Shown: positions 8,209 to 18,100, counted from the stretch's first letter. The stretch is 64,000 bases of DNA from UMGS75 sp963648435 (GCA_963648435.1 CAVJDT010000004.1:15122-79121); one strand, 5' to 3'. Notes: a model not told the origin generated them from the sequence alone. Made by a program: numbers and translations.

Positions 8209-9333
8209 CTAAATTATTTTAATTATAATATGGTTAGCGATATAACTATAGCGACTTGGAATTTTAATATAACCATTTATTTCTTCAAGTAATCCTTCAT
8301 TTATTAGTTTTAAAATAATTGGAAATTTAGAAGCTAATTCAATCTGGTATTTTTTGAAAAAATTAGTTTTACTGATTCCTTCCATCTTTCTAAGTCCTAA
8401 CATAATTTCATCATTCATTTCATCATTAATTGATTGTGACTCATAATCTTCAAGTTCAAGTTGACCTTTAATAAGTCCTTCATAGTATTTTTCTAAATTA
8501 CGAATGTTGGTATAGCGTTCATGATTTAAATGAGTTGCGGCGGCAACTCCAATGCCAAGGTATTCTTCATTATTCCAGTACAACAAATTATGTTTTGACT
8601 CAAATCCTTTAATTGCAAAATTACTAGTTTCATAATGGATAAAACCATGTTCTTTTAAAATATCATTAATTTTTTCATACATTGAAGCATCTAGGTCATC
8701 ACTTGTTAATTCAAACTTTTTTTCTTGATACCATTTATTTAAGATGGTATGATTTTCTAAAATTAAGGAGTAAGTAGATAGATGGGTAATACCTAGTTTA
8801 AGTAAACAATCAACATCATTTATAACATCATCAATTGTTTCATTAGGTATGCCATAAATAAGATCACAGTTGATATTTGTTATGCCTACTTTTTTAATTA
8901 ATTTTATTTTATCTTTAATTTCATTAAAATCAAAATAAGTATTACGACCCAAAAAGGCAATAATTTCTTTTTTAAAACTTTGAATTCCCATGCTAATTCT
9001 TGAAACATGATAAGTTTTAAAAAGTTGTAATAATTCAAATGTAACATCTTCAGGATTAACTTCAACCGTAAATTCTGAAAGCGTACTTAAATTAATATTT
9101 TTATCTAAGTAATCAAATAAGTCTTTTAAATCATCTAAATTTAAAGAACTAGGCGTTCCACCACCGATGTATAAGGTGTCGAACTGATAATTATTAAGCT
9201 TTTTAATTTTCATCTCCGCTAGGAGCGCTTTTACATACTTAGATTTGAAAGAATCACTAACAACCATTTTGTAAAAATCACAATAATGACAAATGTGACG
9301 ACAAAAGGGAATATGAATATATAATCCTAACAT
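8209..9333 (-). CDS. hemW: HemW-type radical SAM protein (heme chaperone family)
   Basis: Radical-SAM protein of the HemN/HemW family. The 4Fe-4S motif C11-x3-C15-x2-C18 lies in IPFCRHICHYC, followed by the GGGTPS glycine motif. The C3-spacing and 374-residue length fit HemW rather than true coproporphyrinogen dehydrogenase. I start at ATG 9333 with GAGGTGAT upstream; a longer frame runs back into the lepA terminator. No heme-biosynthesis gene is seen in the window. The gene has its own weak promoter and ends 8 bases before xerD. Confidence 0.88.
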   Translation of the reverse strand: MLGLYIHIPFCRHICHYCDFYKMVVSDSFKSKYVKALLAEMKIKKLNNYQFDTLYIGGGTPSSLNLDDLKDLFDYLDKNINLSTLSEFTVEVNPEDVTFELLQLFKTYHVSRISMGIQSFKKEIIAFLGRNTYFDFNEIKDKIKLIKKVGITNINCDLIYGIPNETIDDVINDVDCLLKLGITHLSTYSLILENHTILNKWYQEKKFELTSDDLDASMYEKINDILKEHGFIHYETSNFAIKGFESKHNLLYWNNEEYLGIGVAAATHLNHERYTNIRNLEKYYEGLIKGQLELEDYESQSINDEMNDEIMLGLRKMEGISKTNFFKKYQIELASKFPIILKLINEGLLEEINGYIKIPSRYSYIANHIIIKII

Positions 9334-9349
9334 CGATATCACCTCTAAT

Positions 9350-9358
9350 ATTATATCA
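9350..9358 (-). promoter_or_regulatory. Extended -10 promoter of hemW
   Basis: TGATATAAT on the minus strand between the lepA terminator and the hemW ribosome-binding site. The -35 region (near 9373-9378, TTTTCT) is poor. Confidence 0.5.
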
Positions 9359-9378
9359 AAAAAATAAAGAAAAGAAAA

Positions 9379-9405
9379 GAAAAAAACTGAAAATTCAGTT
9401 TTTTT
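9379..9405 (-). terminator. Terminator of lepA
   Basis: AAAAAACTGA, loop, TCAGTTTTTT palindrome overlapping the lepA stop at 9404-9406, with a U tract on the minus strand. Confidence 0.75.
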
Positions 9406-11230
9406 AATCATCTATTTTTAAAACGGCCAAAAAGGCTTCTTGAGGGATTTCGACACTACCTACTTGTTTCATGCGTTTTTTACCTTCTTTTTGTTTTTCA
9501 AGTAGTTTCTTTTTTCTTGATACGTCGCCCCCATAACACTTTGCAAGGACATCTTTTCTTAAGGCAGCTATATTTTCTCTAGCAATAATCTTACCATTTA
9601 TTGCGGCTTGAACAGGAATTTCAAATTGTTCACGAGGAATTAACTTTCTTAGTTTTTGAACTAAAGTTTTACCCCGGTTATAGGCAAAATCCCGGTGGAC
9701 AATGACACTTAAGGCATCAATCTTATCACCATTTAATAAAATATCCATTTTTACTAAATTAGATACCCGGTAATCGGCAAGTTCATAATCAAAGGATGCA
9801 TAGCCTTTCGTTGTTGATTTAAGCCGGTCAAAGAAATCATAAACAATTTCGGTAAGTGGTAAATCATATTTTAAGACTACTCTTGTTTCATTAATATATT
9901 CCATATCAACAAACGTTCCCCGCTTATTTTGGCATATTTCCATAACATTTCCCACAAATTCAGTAGAAACCATGATAGTCGCATGAACGTATGGCTCTTC
10001 AATATGTTTAATTTTAGTAAAATCAGGAAGTTCACTAGGGTTATCAATGGCGATGGTTTCCCCATTTGTTAGTAAAACATGATATTCAACACTTGGAGCA
10101 GTCGCAATTAAATCAAGTTTATACTCTCTTTCTAATCTTTCTTCAATTACATCCATATGAAGGAGTCCTAAAAAACCTGTTCGAAAACCAAACCCTAAAG
10201 CTTGGGAGGTCTCTGGTTCAAATACTAGGGCCGCATCATTCAATTTTAATTTTTCAAGGGCATCTTTTAAATCATCATAACGATTAGCCTCAACCGGATA
10301 TAAGCCACAAAAAACCATAGAATTTAGTTGGCGATATCCAGGCATGGCCTCGCTTGATTCTTGTTCAAGGGTAGTAACCGTATCCCCAACTCGAACATCC
10401 TTTACATCTTTAATGCTTGCACTAATCCAACCAACATCACCGGCACTTAAATAATCTTTTTTCTTTTCTTTTGGAGTGTTAACACCACATTCTAAAACTT
10501 CATATACGGCACCTGTTGCCATCATTTTGATGTGGTCACCTTTTTTTATAACCCCATGAAAAACTCTAATCGAAGGAATTACCCCACGATATGGGTCATA
10601 AAAAGAATCAAAAATTAAAGCTTGAACTGGGTCTTCAGGGTTACCAGATGGAGCTGGAACTTTTGCGACAATTTGTTCAAGCAATTCATCAATGCCAATT
10701 CCTTCTTTCGCACTAGCTAAAACCGCATCACTTGCATCTAAGCCAATGACATCTTCAATTTCTCTTTTTACTTCTTCTGGATTCGCTGATGGCAAATCAA
10801 TTTTATTAATGAGCGGTAATATTTCAAGGTCATTATCAATTGCTAGATAAACATTAGCTAAAGTTTGAGCTTCAATTCCTTGAGCCGCATCAACTACTAA
10901 AACGGCACCTTCACATGAGGCGAGTGATCTTGATACTTCATATGTAAAATCAACATGCCCAGGAGTATCTATTAAATGGAATAAATATGTATTTCCATTC
11001 TTAGCGTGATATTCAAGTTCCACCGCATTAAGCTTAATGGTAATTCCCCGTTCACGCTCTAAGTCCATGTTATCTAAAAGTTGATCACGCATTTCCCTTA
11101 AATCTACAGTTTTAGTCTTTTCCAAAATTCGATCAGCTAAAGTGCTCTTTCCATGGTCAATATGAGCAATGATTGAGAAATTACGAATATATTTTTGACG
11201 TTCTTTTAAAGCTTGGTAATCAATGCTCAT
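9404..11230 (-). CDS. lepA: Elongation factor 4 (LepA), GTPase
   Basis: A ribosome-bound translational GTPase that affects initiation and back-translocation. It is 608 residues, standard length. G motifs: AHIDHGKST (G1), the RGITIK switch I, DTPGHVDF (G3) and NKIDLP (G4). The LepA-specific C-terminal domain follows, with GGDVSRKKKLLEKQKEGKKR near the end. GGAGGG sits just ahead of ATG 11230. It lies 20 bases downstream of a small membrane-protein gene and appears co-transcribed with it. Confidence 0.97.
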   Translation of the reverse strand: MSIDYQALKERQKYIRNFSIIAHIDHGKSTLADRILEKTKTVDLREMRDQLLDNMDLERERGITIKLNAVELEYHAKNGNTYLFHLIDTPGHVDFTYEVSRSLASCEGAVLVVDAAQGIEAQTLANVYLAIDNDLEILPLINKIDLPSANPEEVKREIEDVIGLDASDAVLASAKEGIGIDELLEQIVAKVPAPSGNPEDPVQALIFDSFYDPYRGVIPSIRVFHGVIKKGDHIKMMATGAVYEVLECGVNTPKEKKKDYLSAGDVGWISASIKDVKDVRVGDTVTTLEQESSEAMPGYRQLNSMVFCGLYPVEANRYDDLKDALEKLKLNDAALVFEPETSQALGFGFRTGFLGLLHMDVIEERLEREYKLDLIATAPSVEYHVLLTNGETIAIDNPSELPDFTKIKHIEEPYVHATIMVSTEFVGNVMEICQNKRGTFVDMEYINETRVVLKYDLPLTEIVYDFFDRLKSTTKGYASFDYELADYRVSNLVKMDILLNGDKIDALSVIVHRDFAYNRGKTLVQKLRKLIPREQFEIPVQAAINGKIIARENIAALRKDVLAKCYGGDVSRKKKLLEKQKEGKKRMKQVGSVEIPQEAFLAVLKIDD

Positions 11231-11249
11231 AAAGCCCTCCTTCTACATA

Positions 11250-11567
11250 TTATTCTTCTTTATTTTCTTCATTATTTGATTTTTTAAATTTGATATAATG
11301 TAAAATATACATTGTTGTATAGGCAATTGATACTAAAATGATTAAACAATAACATATTGTTACGATAATTGAACTAGCCTTAAAACCAATTGAAATTAAA
11401 TTATAAAGACTTACTCCTAATAAAAGTAACGTAATTATTACATTAGTAATCAAGTCTCCAGCTTTTTTAGTTTTAATTTCAGAAACTAATAAACCAATCG
11501 AAATGATAAGAATAATAATTCCTAAAGCTTCATTCATACCAAATTGAACATTTGTTAAACTTAACAT
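11250..11567 (-). CDS. Small membrane protein of unknown function
   Basis: A 105-residue protein I do not recognise. Three to four hydrophobic segments are visible: about 15-28 (LGIIILIISIGLLV), 40-60 (LITNVIITLLLLGVSLYNLI) and 68-92 (ASSIIVTICYCLIILVSIAY). The C-terminus is charged (KKSNNEENKEE) and probably cytoplasmic. It is the first gene of a probable two-gene transcript with lepA, preceded by a good promoter at 11623-11651. Confidence 0.7.
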   Translation of the reverse strand: MLSLTNVQFGMNEALGIIILIISIGLLVSEIKTKKAGDLITNVIITLLLLGVSLYNLISIGFKASSIIVTICYCLIILVSIAYTTMYILHYIKFKKSNNEENKEE

Positions 11568-11622
11568 ATCTCGTTTTCCTTTCTAAAGCTTTTTGCTTCA
11601 TTATTTTTTGTTACAACCAATA

Positions 11623-11651
11623 ATTATACATTATTTTTGATTTTTTTGCAA
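11623..11651 (-). promoter_or_regulatory. Promoter of the small membrane protein-lepA unit
   Basis: On the minus strand: TTGCAA (11651-11646), 17 bases, TATAAT (11628-11623). Confidence 0.75.
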
Positions 11652-11655
11652 GAAC

Positions 11656-11991
11656 TTAGAAATCTAAGTTGTAACTATTGTCAGTTAAATTAAGATACTC
11701 GGTTTCAACATGATATGTTTTTTCTAAATAATCCATAATCTGTTTATTATAAATATTTGTATAAACAATTTTTCTAACATTTAAAGTAATAACTAATTCT
11801 TCTAAATGAACTGCCGTACTTGAAACTAAACCATTTTTAAGAATTATTTGAAAAGGAACTATTAAATCTACATCTTCATTTATCGTTTTAACATTACACA
11901 TTTTATTAATAATCATCATTCGCTTACTAAATTTACTGTTTTTCACAAAGTTTTGTAATTGTTTATCCATATTACCAATAATTAAAATCAT
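11656..11991 (-). CDS. Hypothetical protein, 111 aa
   Basis: I do not recognise this family. From ATG 11991 the product is mostly soluble and mixed alpha/beta, with a hydrophobic MILII N-terminus. A middle region PFQIILKNGLVSSTAVHLEE is followed by alternating hydrophobic strands. I chose ATG 11991 because GGGGTGAT stands just upstream; a TTG-initiated extension would add a hydrophobic helix, so a membrane-anchored longer form cannot be ruled out. It is transcribed divergently from the 172-residue gene at 12095. Confidence 0.55.
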   Translation of the reverse strand: MILIIGNMDKQLQNFVKNSKFSKRMMIINKMCNVKTINEDVDLIVPFQIILKNGLVSSTAVHLEELVITLNVRKIVYTNIYNKQIMDYLEKTYHVETEYLNLTDNSYNLDF

Positions 11992-12045
11992 TATTATCAC
12001 CCCTATATAATATGCAAGTTTTAATAAATTGTTTAAGCCAATGCC

Positions 12046-12074
12046 TTGCAAAAAATAAAAAGATAAGATAAAAT
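12046..12074 (+). promoter_or_regulatory. Promoter of the 172-aa membrane-anchored protein
   Basis: TTGCAA (12046-12051), 17 bases, TAAAAT (12069-12074), then AAGGAG before ATG 12095. Confidence 0.65.
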
Positions 12075-12094
12075 ATTGAAAAAGGAGTAATTAT

Positions 12095-12613
12095 ATGCCA
12101 TATATTTTAATTATTGTGGGAATCATGATTCTCATATTTATTACAATTAGTATCATTAAACCAATTAAACATAAAAATAGTTTTGAATCATCTTTAAAGG
12201 AATTTTTAGAAAGCAATTATCATGAGCACTTCAAACTTCAAAAAAGTAATAATTCTTTATATAATTATGAACTAGAAATATATGATCACAAATTTGTCTT
12301 AAAAACTATTTCAATTCCAAGTTATGCAGAAGTGCAAATCAATAACAAAGTTACTTGGGAAATTAAATATGGAGCAGGAGCAACCCCAGGCCGTGCACAG
12401 CCCAATAAAAAATACTTATCAGGTATCGCTGGCTTTATGAATTATCAAAATAATGAGGCTTTAAAAGTTGTAGTTTTAATTCCTGAAAGTAAACAAACCG
12501 TAATGTACATTAATGAATGTGAAATCATTTTAGTAACACCTATGACAAATGTTTATGGAATTAGAATCATGAACTGTAATGATTTTACCCTTTTTAAAGA
12601 TTTGAAAAAATAA
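12095..12613 (+). CDS. Membrane-anchored protein of unknown function, 172 aa
   Basis: The N-terminus carries one strong transmembrane helix (about residues 3-22, ILIIVGIMILIFITISII) followed by a basic turn, so the remaining 150 residues probably sit on one side as a globular domain. That domain is beta-rich, with a GAGATPGRAQPNKKYL loop reminiscent of a conserved surface. I cannot assign a family. AAGGAG precedes the ATG and a shared hairpin terminator follows. Confidence 0.65.
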   Translation: MPYILIIVGIMILIFITISIIKPIKHKNSFESSLKEFLESNYHEHFKLQKSNNSLYNYELEIYDHKFVLKTISIPSYAEVQINNKVTWEIKYGAGATPGRAQPNKKYLSGIAGFMNYQNNEALKVVVLIPESKQTVMYINECEIILVTPMTNVYGIRIMNCNDFTLFKDLKK

Positions 12614-12616
12614 CTT

Positions 12617-12650
12617 AAAAAAACAAGCAAATATATTTTTGCTTGTTTTA
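12617..12650. terminator. Bidirectional terminator between convergent genes
   Basis: AAAACAAGCAAA and TTTGCTTGTTTT flank a short loop. It serves the 172-aa gene (+) and overlaps the stop of the CNNM/CorC gene (-). Confidence 0.75.
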
Positions 12651-13901
12651 ATTTTTTTCAATTTCAACTTTAACATTTTCAACCCGCATTTTATCAACTT
12701 CCATAATTGTAACTTTAACATTGGCGAAAGTGAAAGTTTCACCAACTTCGGGGAACTTTTCTAAAATGTCAGTACACCAACCCCCAACTGTGGTATATTC
12801 AGCTTCAAAATCACGATCATCATAATTAATTAACTCAAAAAAGTCATAAATATTCATATCGCCATCAACTTTATAGGTGTGATCATCTAATTGCTCATAA
12901 TCAAGGACAACTTCATCCATTTCATCAAAAACATCACCGATTAATTCTTCAATAATATCTTCGGCAGTTAAAATACCCATAACTCCGCCAAATTCATCAA
13001 TGACAATGGCAATATGTAAATGGTTTTTCTTGAGTTCCGTTAAGATATTAGAGATTGATTTAGTTTTGTGAACAAAATATGGTTTTGAAAGCATTGAGCG
13101 AATGTCAATAGGTTCATTTGATAATACTTTTTTAATAAGTTCAGTTGTATTTAAGATTCCAATAACATTATCAATGGTATCTTCATAGACTGGTACTCGT
13201 GAATATTTGTAAATTAACTCATCATTTAAAATTTCTTCCGTGGAATCATCGATATTAATAGCGAAAACATCAACACGAGGAATCATTATTTCATGAGCTG
13301 TAACATCACAAAAGTCAATCGCTGACTTAATTAGTTCGGCATCATCTTGGTCAATGACACCTTCTTCTTCAAGTTCTTCCGCAATCGTAATTAACTCTTC
13401 ATCGGTTGCGGTGGGAAGAGATTCTTCTTCCTTATAATTTCTAAGTAAAAAGGAAACAACCTTATTAATGATAAAACTCAAAGGGTAGAAAATTACTTTA
13501 AAGAATTTGAAAATCTTTGTATATAAAAGTGACAATCTATAGGCATATTTCGTACCAAAGGTTTTAGGTAAAATTTCACCAAAGATTAAAACTACTGAAG
13601 TTAGAATAACCGTTGATAAAATCGGGCCTAACTCTTCTCCAAAGTGTTTAACGGCGATAAGCGTACCAAGTGATGAAATTAAAATATTAACTAAATTATT
13701 TCCAACTAGTACGGTTGAAAGTAAAATTGGATAATTATCAATAATTGAGATAGCATCAAGAGCATTTTTATTGTTTTCAGATTCTTTTTTTAATCTTATT
13801 TTACTAGCCGTTGAATAAGCTATTTCGCAAGATGAAAAGAAAGCGGAAAAGACTACTAAAATGGCAATCGCAATAATCATTATAATCTCATATGATTTCA
13901 T
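12648..13901 (-). CDS. CNNM/CorC-family divalent-cation transporter (hemolysin family), full-length
   Basis: A 417-residue membrane protein. An N-terminal DUF21/CNNM transmembrane domain (about 1-190, three to four helices with a conserved FGEILPKTFG turn) is followed by a CBS-domain pair (about 205-330, with VFAINIDDSTEE and IDEFGGVMGILT). A C-terminal CorC_HlyC domain completes it (about 340-417, with DGDMNIYDF). Relatives move or regulate Mg2+ or Co2+; the ion is not determined here. The gene directly follows a paralogue with a TAATG overlap. Confidence 0.9.
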   Translation of the reverse strand: MKSYEIIMIIAIAILVVFSAFFSSCEIAYSTASKIRLKKESENNKNALDAISIIDNYPILLSTVLVGNNLVNILISSLGTLIAVKHFGEELGPILSTVILTSVVLIFGEILPKTFGTKYAYRLSLLYTKIFKFFKVIFYPLSFIINKVVSFLLRNYKEEESLPTATDEELITIAEELEEEGVIDQDDAELIKSAIDFCDVTAHEIMIPRVDVFAINIDDSTEEILNDELIYKYSRVPVYEDTIDNVIGILNTTELIKKVLSNEPIDIRSMLSKPYFVHKTKSISNILTELKKNHLHIAIVIDEFGGVMGILTAEDIIEELIGDVFDEMDEVVLDYEQLDDHTYKVDGDMNIYDFFELINYDDRDFEAEYTTVGGWCTDILEKFPEVGETFTFANVKVTIMEVDKMRVENVKVEIEKN

Positions 13902-14959
13902 TACTTAGCACCTCCTTTTTGAGGGGCTTCTTCTTCAAGTTCACCAACAAGTTCTTCTAAAACATCTTCAAGCGTAACAACACCAACAATTTTATTTTCA
14001 CTATTTCTAACAATAGCTAAATGCTTCTTTTGTTGTTTAAAGATATCAACCATATCATCAAGTTTACAGTTATCTTGAACAAAGAAAGGTTCAGATATTG
14101 CGGTTTTAATAGAGAAATTTTTATTTTTCATTACGCTTTTTAAGAATTTACGAACATGAAAAATTCCAATAACATTATCAATGGTACCATCATATACCGG
14201 AATTCTTGAAAATTCAATATTTTTTAAGTAATTCATTAATTCTCGCTTTGAAGTTTTCTTAATATCAATTGCAACAACTTTATCAATTGGGGTTAAAACA
14301 TCTTTAACGGTAATATCACCAAAATCAACAGCTGCTTGAATAATATCACTTTCTTCTTCATCAATTCCCCCTTCTTCCTCAACTGTTTCAACAATGCCTT
14401 GAAATTCATCTTCAGTCATAGTGTTTTGATTATCATCTACCTTACAAATTTTTTTAATAGCTTTAAGTAAGAGATTTAGTAAAAACATGATTGGGAAAAA
14501 TAGAATGTGGAAAAACACTAAAGGATAGCATAAGAAAAGAATAAATTTATCAGCTTTTTCTTTAGCCATATTTTTAGGAATTACTTCTCCAAAAAATAAG
14601 ATAAGTAAAGTCATAACAATCGTCGAGATAGTTGATGCTAAACTATCATTACCTTGAAATATTACTAAAAATACGATGGTTGCAAGTGATGAAGCTAAAA
14701 TATTAACGATATTATTACCTATTAATAATGTAATAATTGAACGATCATACATATTAATTAGTTTCATTGCGAGTTTCGCAGATTTACTTCCATTTTCAGC
14801 TTTAACTTTAATACGAACCCGGTTACAACAAGTAAGGGAAGTTTCGGTAGCACTAAAGAAAGCCGAAAGAATTATTAATACTACAATTAAGGCACTAAAA
14901 CTATAGACCTTAGTTAAATTAGTTAAACTGAGATTTGGCAAAGGGACCAGCGGATCCAT
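13901..14959 (-). CDS. CNNM-family membrane protein, paralogue lacking the CorC domain
   Basis: A 352-residue relative of the next gene. The DUF21/CNNM membrane domain contains FSATETSLTCCNRVR and FFGEVIPKNMAKEKADKF, and the CBS pair contains VKDVLTPIDKVVA and KIVGVVTLEDVLEELVGE. The protein stops right after the second CBS domain, so the C-terminal CorC_HlyC domain of its partner is absent. AAGGAGTGAT precedes ATG 14959. The tandem arrangement suggests duplication and possible hetero-oligomers; that is inference. The upstream neighbour is proS, 24 bases away. Confidence 0.88.
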   Translation of the reverse strand: MDPLVPLPNLSLTNLTKVYSFSALIVVLIILSAFFSATETSLTCCNRVRIKVKAENGSKSAKLAMKLINMYDRSIITLLIGNNIVNILASSLATIVFLVIFQGNDSLASTISTIVMTLLILFFGEVIPKNMAKEKADKFILFLCYPLVFFHILFFPIMFLLNLLLKAIKKICKVDDNQNTMTEDEFQGIVETVEEEGGIDEEESDIIQAAVDFGDITVKDVLTPIDKVVAIDIKKTSKRELMNYLKNIEFSRIPVYDGTIDNVIGIFHVRKFLKSVMKNKNFSIKTAISEPFFVQDNCKLDDMVDIFKQQKKHLAIVRNSENKIVGVVTLEDVLEELVGELEEEAPQKGGAK

Positions 14960-14982
14960 TATTATATCACTCCTTAAAATTA

Positions 14983-16689
14983 TTATCGACAGTTTTTAAC
15001 AGCATTCACGACTGTTTCATAAGCCTCGTCAAGGCTATATTCTTTTTTTATCATCGTTTTACGTTCTTTAAATTCAACAATATCATCCCCCGCAAGTCTA
15101 CCTACGGTAATGATATAAGGAATACCGATTAATTCCCAATCTTTGAATTTAAAACCAGGTCGTTCATCACGATCATCTAAAATTACTTCAACTTTTGATG
15201 CTTTGAACTTTTCATAAAGTTCTGTTGCTTTACTACGCATCAACTCATCATTATAATTAATTGGCACAATAACCACATGATAAGGGGCTACATTTAAAGG
15301 CCAACAAATGCCATGTTCATCATGATATTGTTCAATAATACTTGACATTGTTCTTGTAACACCAATGCCATAGCATCCCATAACAATCGGCTTTAATTCG
15401 CCATTTTCATCTTGATATACACAGTTCATAGGTTTTGAATACTTTGTTCCTAGTTTAAAGATCTGTCCAACTTCAATGCCTTTTTCCATTTTTAGAGGTC
15501 TACCACAAACAGGACAGCGGTCTCCTATTGCAACTTTACGGACTTCAATAACTTCACCAATAAAATCGCGTTTGAAATTAGCATTAATAAAGTGATAGTT
15601 AGCTTCGTTTCCTCCAACCACAAAGTTTTTCATAATTGCAACTTCATCATCAACCAAAGTTTTAACATTTAAACCAATCGGACTAACAAAGCCTTCAACT
15701 GAACCTAACAATAAAATATCATCATAACTTGCAAGTACTAATTCATATTCAGCTATGTCAAGGGCATTTACAACCTTTATTTCATTAACCTCACGATCAC
15801 CCCGAACAAGCACTACGACTAGTTCATTATGGGCTAAGTCTTTATAAACAATTGATTTTACAATATCTTTAGGGGTAAGTTTTAAGAATGAACTTACTTC
15901 ATCAATTGTCTTTTGATTAGGAGTATAAACTTTTTCAAGTGGTAACAAAGCTTCAGTTGTTTTATACTCATTGATTAAGGATGTGGCTTTTTCTTCATCA
16001 GCCGCATATCCACAATCACAATAAGCAATATCACTTTCTCCAATTTCACTAATCGCCATAAACTGATGAGACCCAGATCCACCAATTGCCCCAGTATCAG
16101 CTAAAACTATTTTATAATTTAAGCCAAAACGATCAAAAATTCGTTTATAGGTTTCATACATATTATGATATGAGACATCAAGACCACTTTCATCTAAATC
16201 AAATGAATAAGCATCCTTCATAATAAATTCACGACTACGCATTAAACCAAATCTAGGACGTAATTCATCACGATATTTGGTTTGAATTTGATAAATATTT
16301 AAAGGTAAGCTTTTACGTGATTTAATTTCATTACGAACTAAATCAGTAAAAATTTCTTCATGTGTTGGACCTAAACAAAATTCACGTTCATGACGGTCTT
16401 TAAATCTAATTAGTTCGGGACCATATTTTTGCCATCTTCCTGATTCAACCCATAATTCTTTGGGCTGAATAGCTGATGATAAAATTTCTTGGCCTCCCGC
16501 TTCATCCATTTCTTCACGGATAATTTTCTCTACTTTATAAAGAGTTCTTAAACCAAGGGGTAAATAATTATATACACCAGCAACTAGTTTTCTAATCATC
16601 CCGGCTCTAATTAGAAGAATATGGCTGGAAATTTGGGCTTCATTTGGAGCTTCCTTGAGGGTCGCTATAATCATTTTTGATGCTTTCAT
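14983..16689 (-). CDS. proS: Prolyl-tRNA synthetase
   Basis: Class II aminoacyl-tRNA synthetase charging tRNA-Pro. It is 568 residues, the long bacterial ProS form. Motif 2 region ELIRFKDRHEREFCLGPTHEE, the inserted editing domain (about 225-380) and motif 3 with GCYGIGVTRTMSSI are visible, followed by an anticodon-binding domain with VILDDRDERPGFKFKD. No T-box leader precedes it; the leader is about 30 bases. Its promoter has an extended -10. Confidence 0.97.
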   Translation of the reverse strand: MKASKMIIATLKEAPNEAQISSHILLIRAGMIRKLVAGVYNYLPLGLRTLYKVEKIIREEMDEAGGQEILSSAIQPKELWVESGRWQKYGPELIRFKDRHEREFCLGPTHEEIFTDLVRNEIKSRKSLPLNIYQIQTKYRDELRPRFGLMRSREFIMKDAYSFDLDESGLDVSYHNMYETYKRIFDRFGLNYKIVLADTGAIGGSGSHQFMAISEIGESDIAYCDCGYAADEEKATSLINEYKTTEALLPLEKVYTPNQKTIDEVSSFLKLTPKDIVKSIVYKDLAHNELVVVLVRGDREVNEIKVVNALDIAEYELVLASYDDILLLGSVEGFVSPIGLNVKTLVDDEVAIMKNFVVGGNEANYHFINANFKRDFIGEVIEVRKVAIGDRCPVCGRPLKMEKGIEVGQIFKLGTKYSKPMNCVYQDENGELKPIVMGCYGIGVTRTMSSIIEQYHDEHGICWPLNVAPYHVVIVPINYNDELMRSKATELYEKFKASKVEVILDDRDERPGFKFKDWELIGIPYIITVGRLAGDDIVEFKERKTMIKKEYSLDEAYETVVNAVKNCR

Positions 16690-16722
16690 ATTTTTGTATC
16701 TCTTTTCTATAAATTACAAAAC

Positions 16723-16751
16723 ATTATAGCACATTTTTTCATTTTTTTCAA
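16723..16751 (-). promoter_or_regulatory. Promoter of proS
   Basis: Minus strand TTGAAA (16751-16746), 17 bases, TGC-TATAAT with -10 at 16728-16723 (extended -10). Confidence 0.75.
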
Positions 16752-16768
16752 CAATAAAGAAAAACCTG

Positions 16769-18100
16769 CTATTTACCAGAAATCATTAAACTTCTAACTT
16801 TAAAGGAAGGAGAAACTACACCGCTAAAGCGATCTTTAATATTACTTGCAATTTCTTCAACATCATTCATCATTTCATAGAAGTTACCACTAATTACAAA
16901 TAAAGTAATCGGCTTAGTTTTTACACCATTTTCAATCATAAAGCCTAATGCTTGTAAATTGAAATCACCAGATATTGTATTTAAACCTGCATGAAGACCA
17001 TTTAGTTCAGTTATATAAATACCATTTGGCGTATGTTTAATTATTTCTTCTTCACTATAAATTCCTGGTTTTAAGTATAAGTTAGTAGGCGAAGTTGAAA
17101 CACTACTCTTAATGCCGTGTTTAAAACCATTACCCGTTGAAACAGTATTAAAATAATTTGCGGTCTTCAAACTATGAAGGAAGCCTTTAAATACTCCATT
17201 TTCCACAACTGACTTCGTTTGGCAAGGAACACCTTCATCATCAAAAGGAATTTTATCAATACTTTTTTCACAAAAAGGATCATCAATAATGGTAATATTT
17301 TCACCAAAAACTTTTTGTCCTTCTTTACCAGCTAAACTCGTAAGTTTTCGTAAGGCACTTTCACCAACAAAAATTGATGAAAACGCCGCAAGTAAATCAC
17401 TAGCTGTATCATTTGAAAAAATAATAGGATATTTTTTACTTTCAATAGTCTCTGCTCCTAATGAATTAACCGCATTTTCCACAGCTTCTTTAATGATACG
17501 GTCTTTTTCAATATTATCAAATACATTATTAATGTCTTGACTAAGTCCCATTGTTACATGTGTGCCGTCTGATGCACTGAGTCCTAAAAAGGCATACATA
17601 TACGAAACCGAACGCTCTAAATCAAGTCCTTTAGAGTTGACAATCCTAATTTTAACCGCATTTTCCCCATATTGACAGTATCCCGCCGCAACAATTCTTG
17701 AATCTTTTTCTTTTGAAGTTTTTTCTAAATATTTTAAAAGTTCTACTTTTTCTTGTAAAGAATGTTCTTTATAGTCAGCTTCTTTGTTTACAACTTTAGG
17801 ATATTTTTTACTACCTTCATATATAAATTCAGATTCTGTTGAAGTTAGTGATTTGGCATTTTCAATTAATGTTTTTAATAACGCTTCAATTTCAGTTTTT
17901 TCTAAAGTTTCCGTATAAACATAGCACATTTTACCATTATATTTACCTCTTATTGACATTCCAAAAGTATTACTTGAATTATAGTTAGAAAGTTCGCCAT
18001 TAAAGACTTTAACAACATTACCTTCTTTATTTTCTGAATATAATTCAATTTCTTCAAGTCCTAGTTTTAATCCTAAATCGATTATTTCCTTATATTTCAT
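16769..18100 (-). CDS. tldE: TldE/PmbA-family protein, TldD partner
   Basis: Partner subunit of the TldD/TldE proteolytic complex. It is 443 residues and has the PmbA/TldE fold across its length, but the HExxxH zinc motif of TldD is absent, as usual for the E subunit. The C-terminal ISGNFYEMM and SPSFKVRSLMISGK resemble the TldE tail. It follows tldD with a one-base TAATG overlap, as expected of subunits made in equal amounts. In other bacteria the pair matures peptides and degrades unfolded ones; the substrate here is unknown. Confidence 0.88.
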   Translation of the reverse strand: MKYKEIIDLGLKLGLEEIELYSENKEGNVVKVFNGELSNYNSSNTFGMSIRGKYNGKMCYVYTETLEKTEIEALLKTLIENAKSLTSTESEFIYEGSKKYPKVVNKEADYKEHSLQEKVELLKYLEKTSKEKDSRIVAAGYCQYGENAVKIRIVNSKGLDLERSVSYMYAFLGLSASDGTHVTMGLSQDINNVFDNIEKDRIIKEAVENAVNSLGAETIESKKYPIIFSNDTASDLLAAFSSIFVGESALRKLTSLAGKEGQKVFGENITIIDDPFCEKSIDKIPFDDEGVPCQTKSVVENGVFKGFLHSLKTANYFNTVSTGNGFKHGIKSSVSTSPTNLYLKPGIYSEEEIIKHTPNGIYITELNGLHAGLNTISGDFNLQALGFMIENGVKTKPITLFVISGNFYEMMNDVEEIASNIKDRFSGVVSPSFKVRSLMISGK

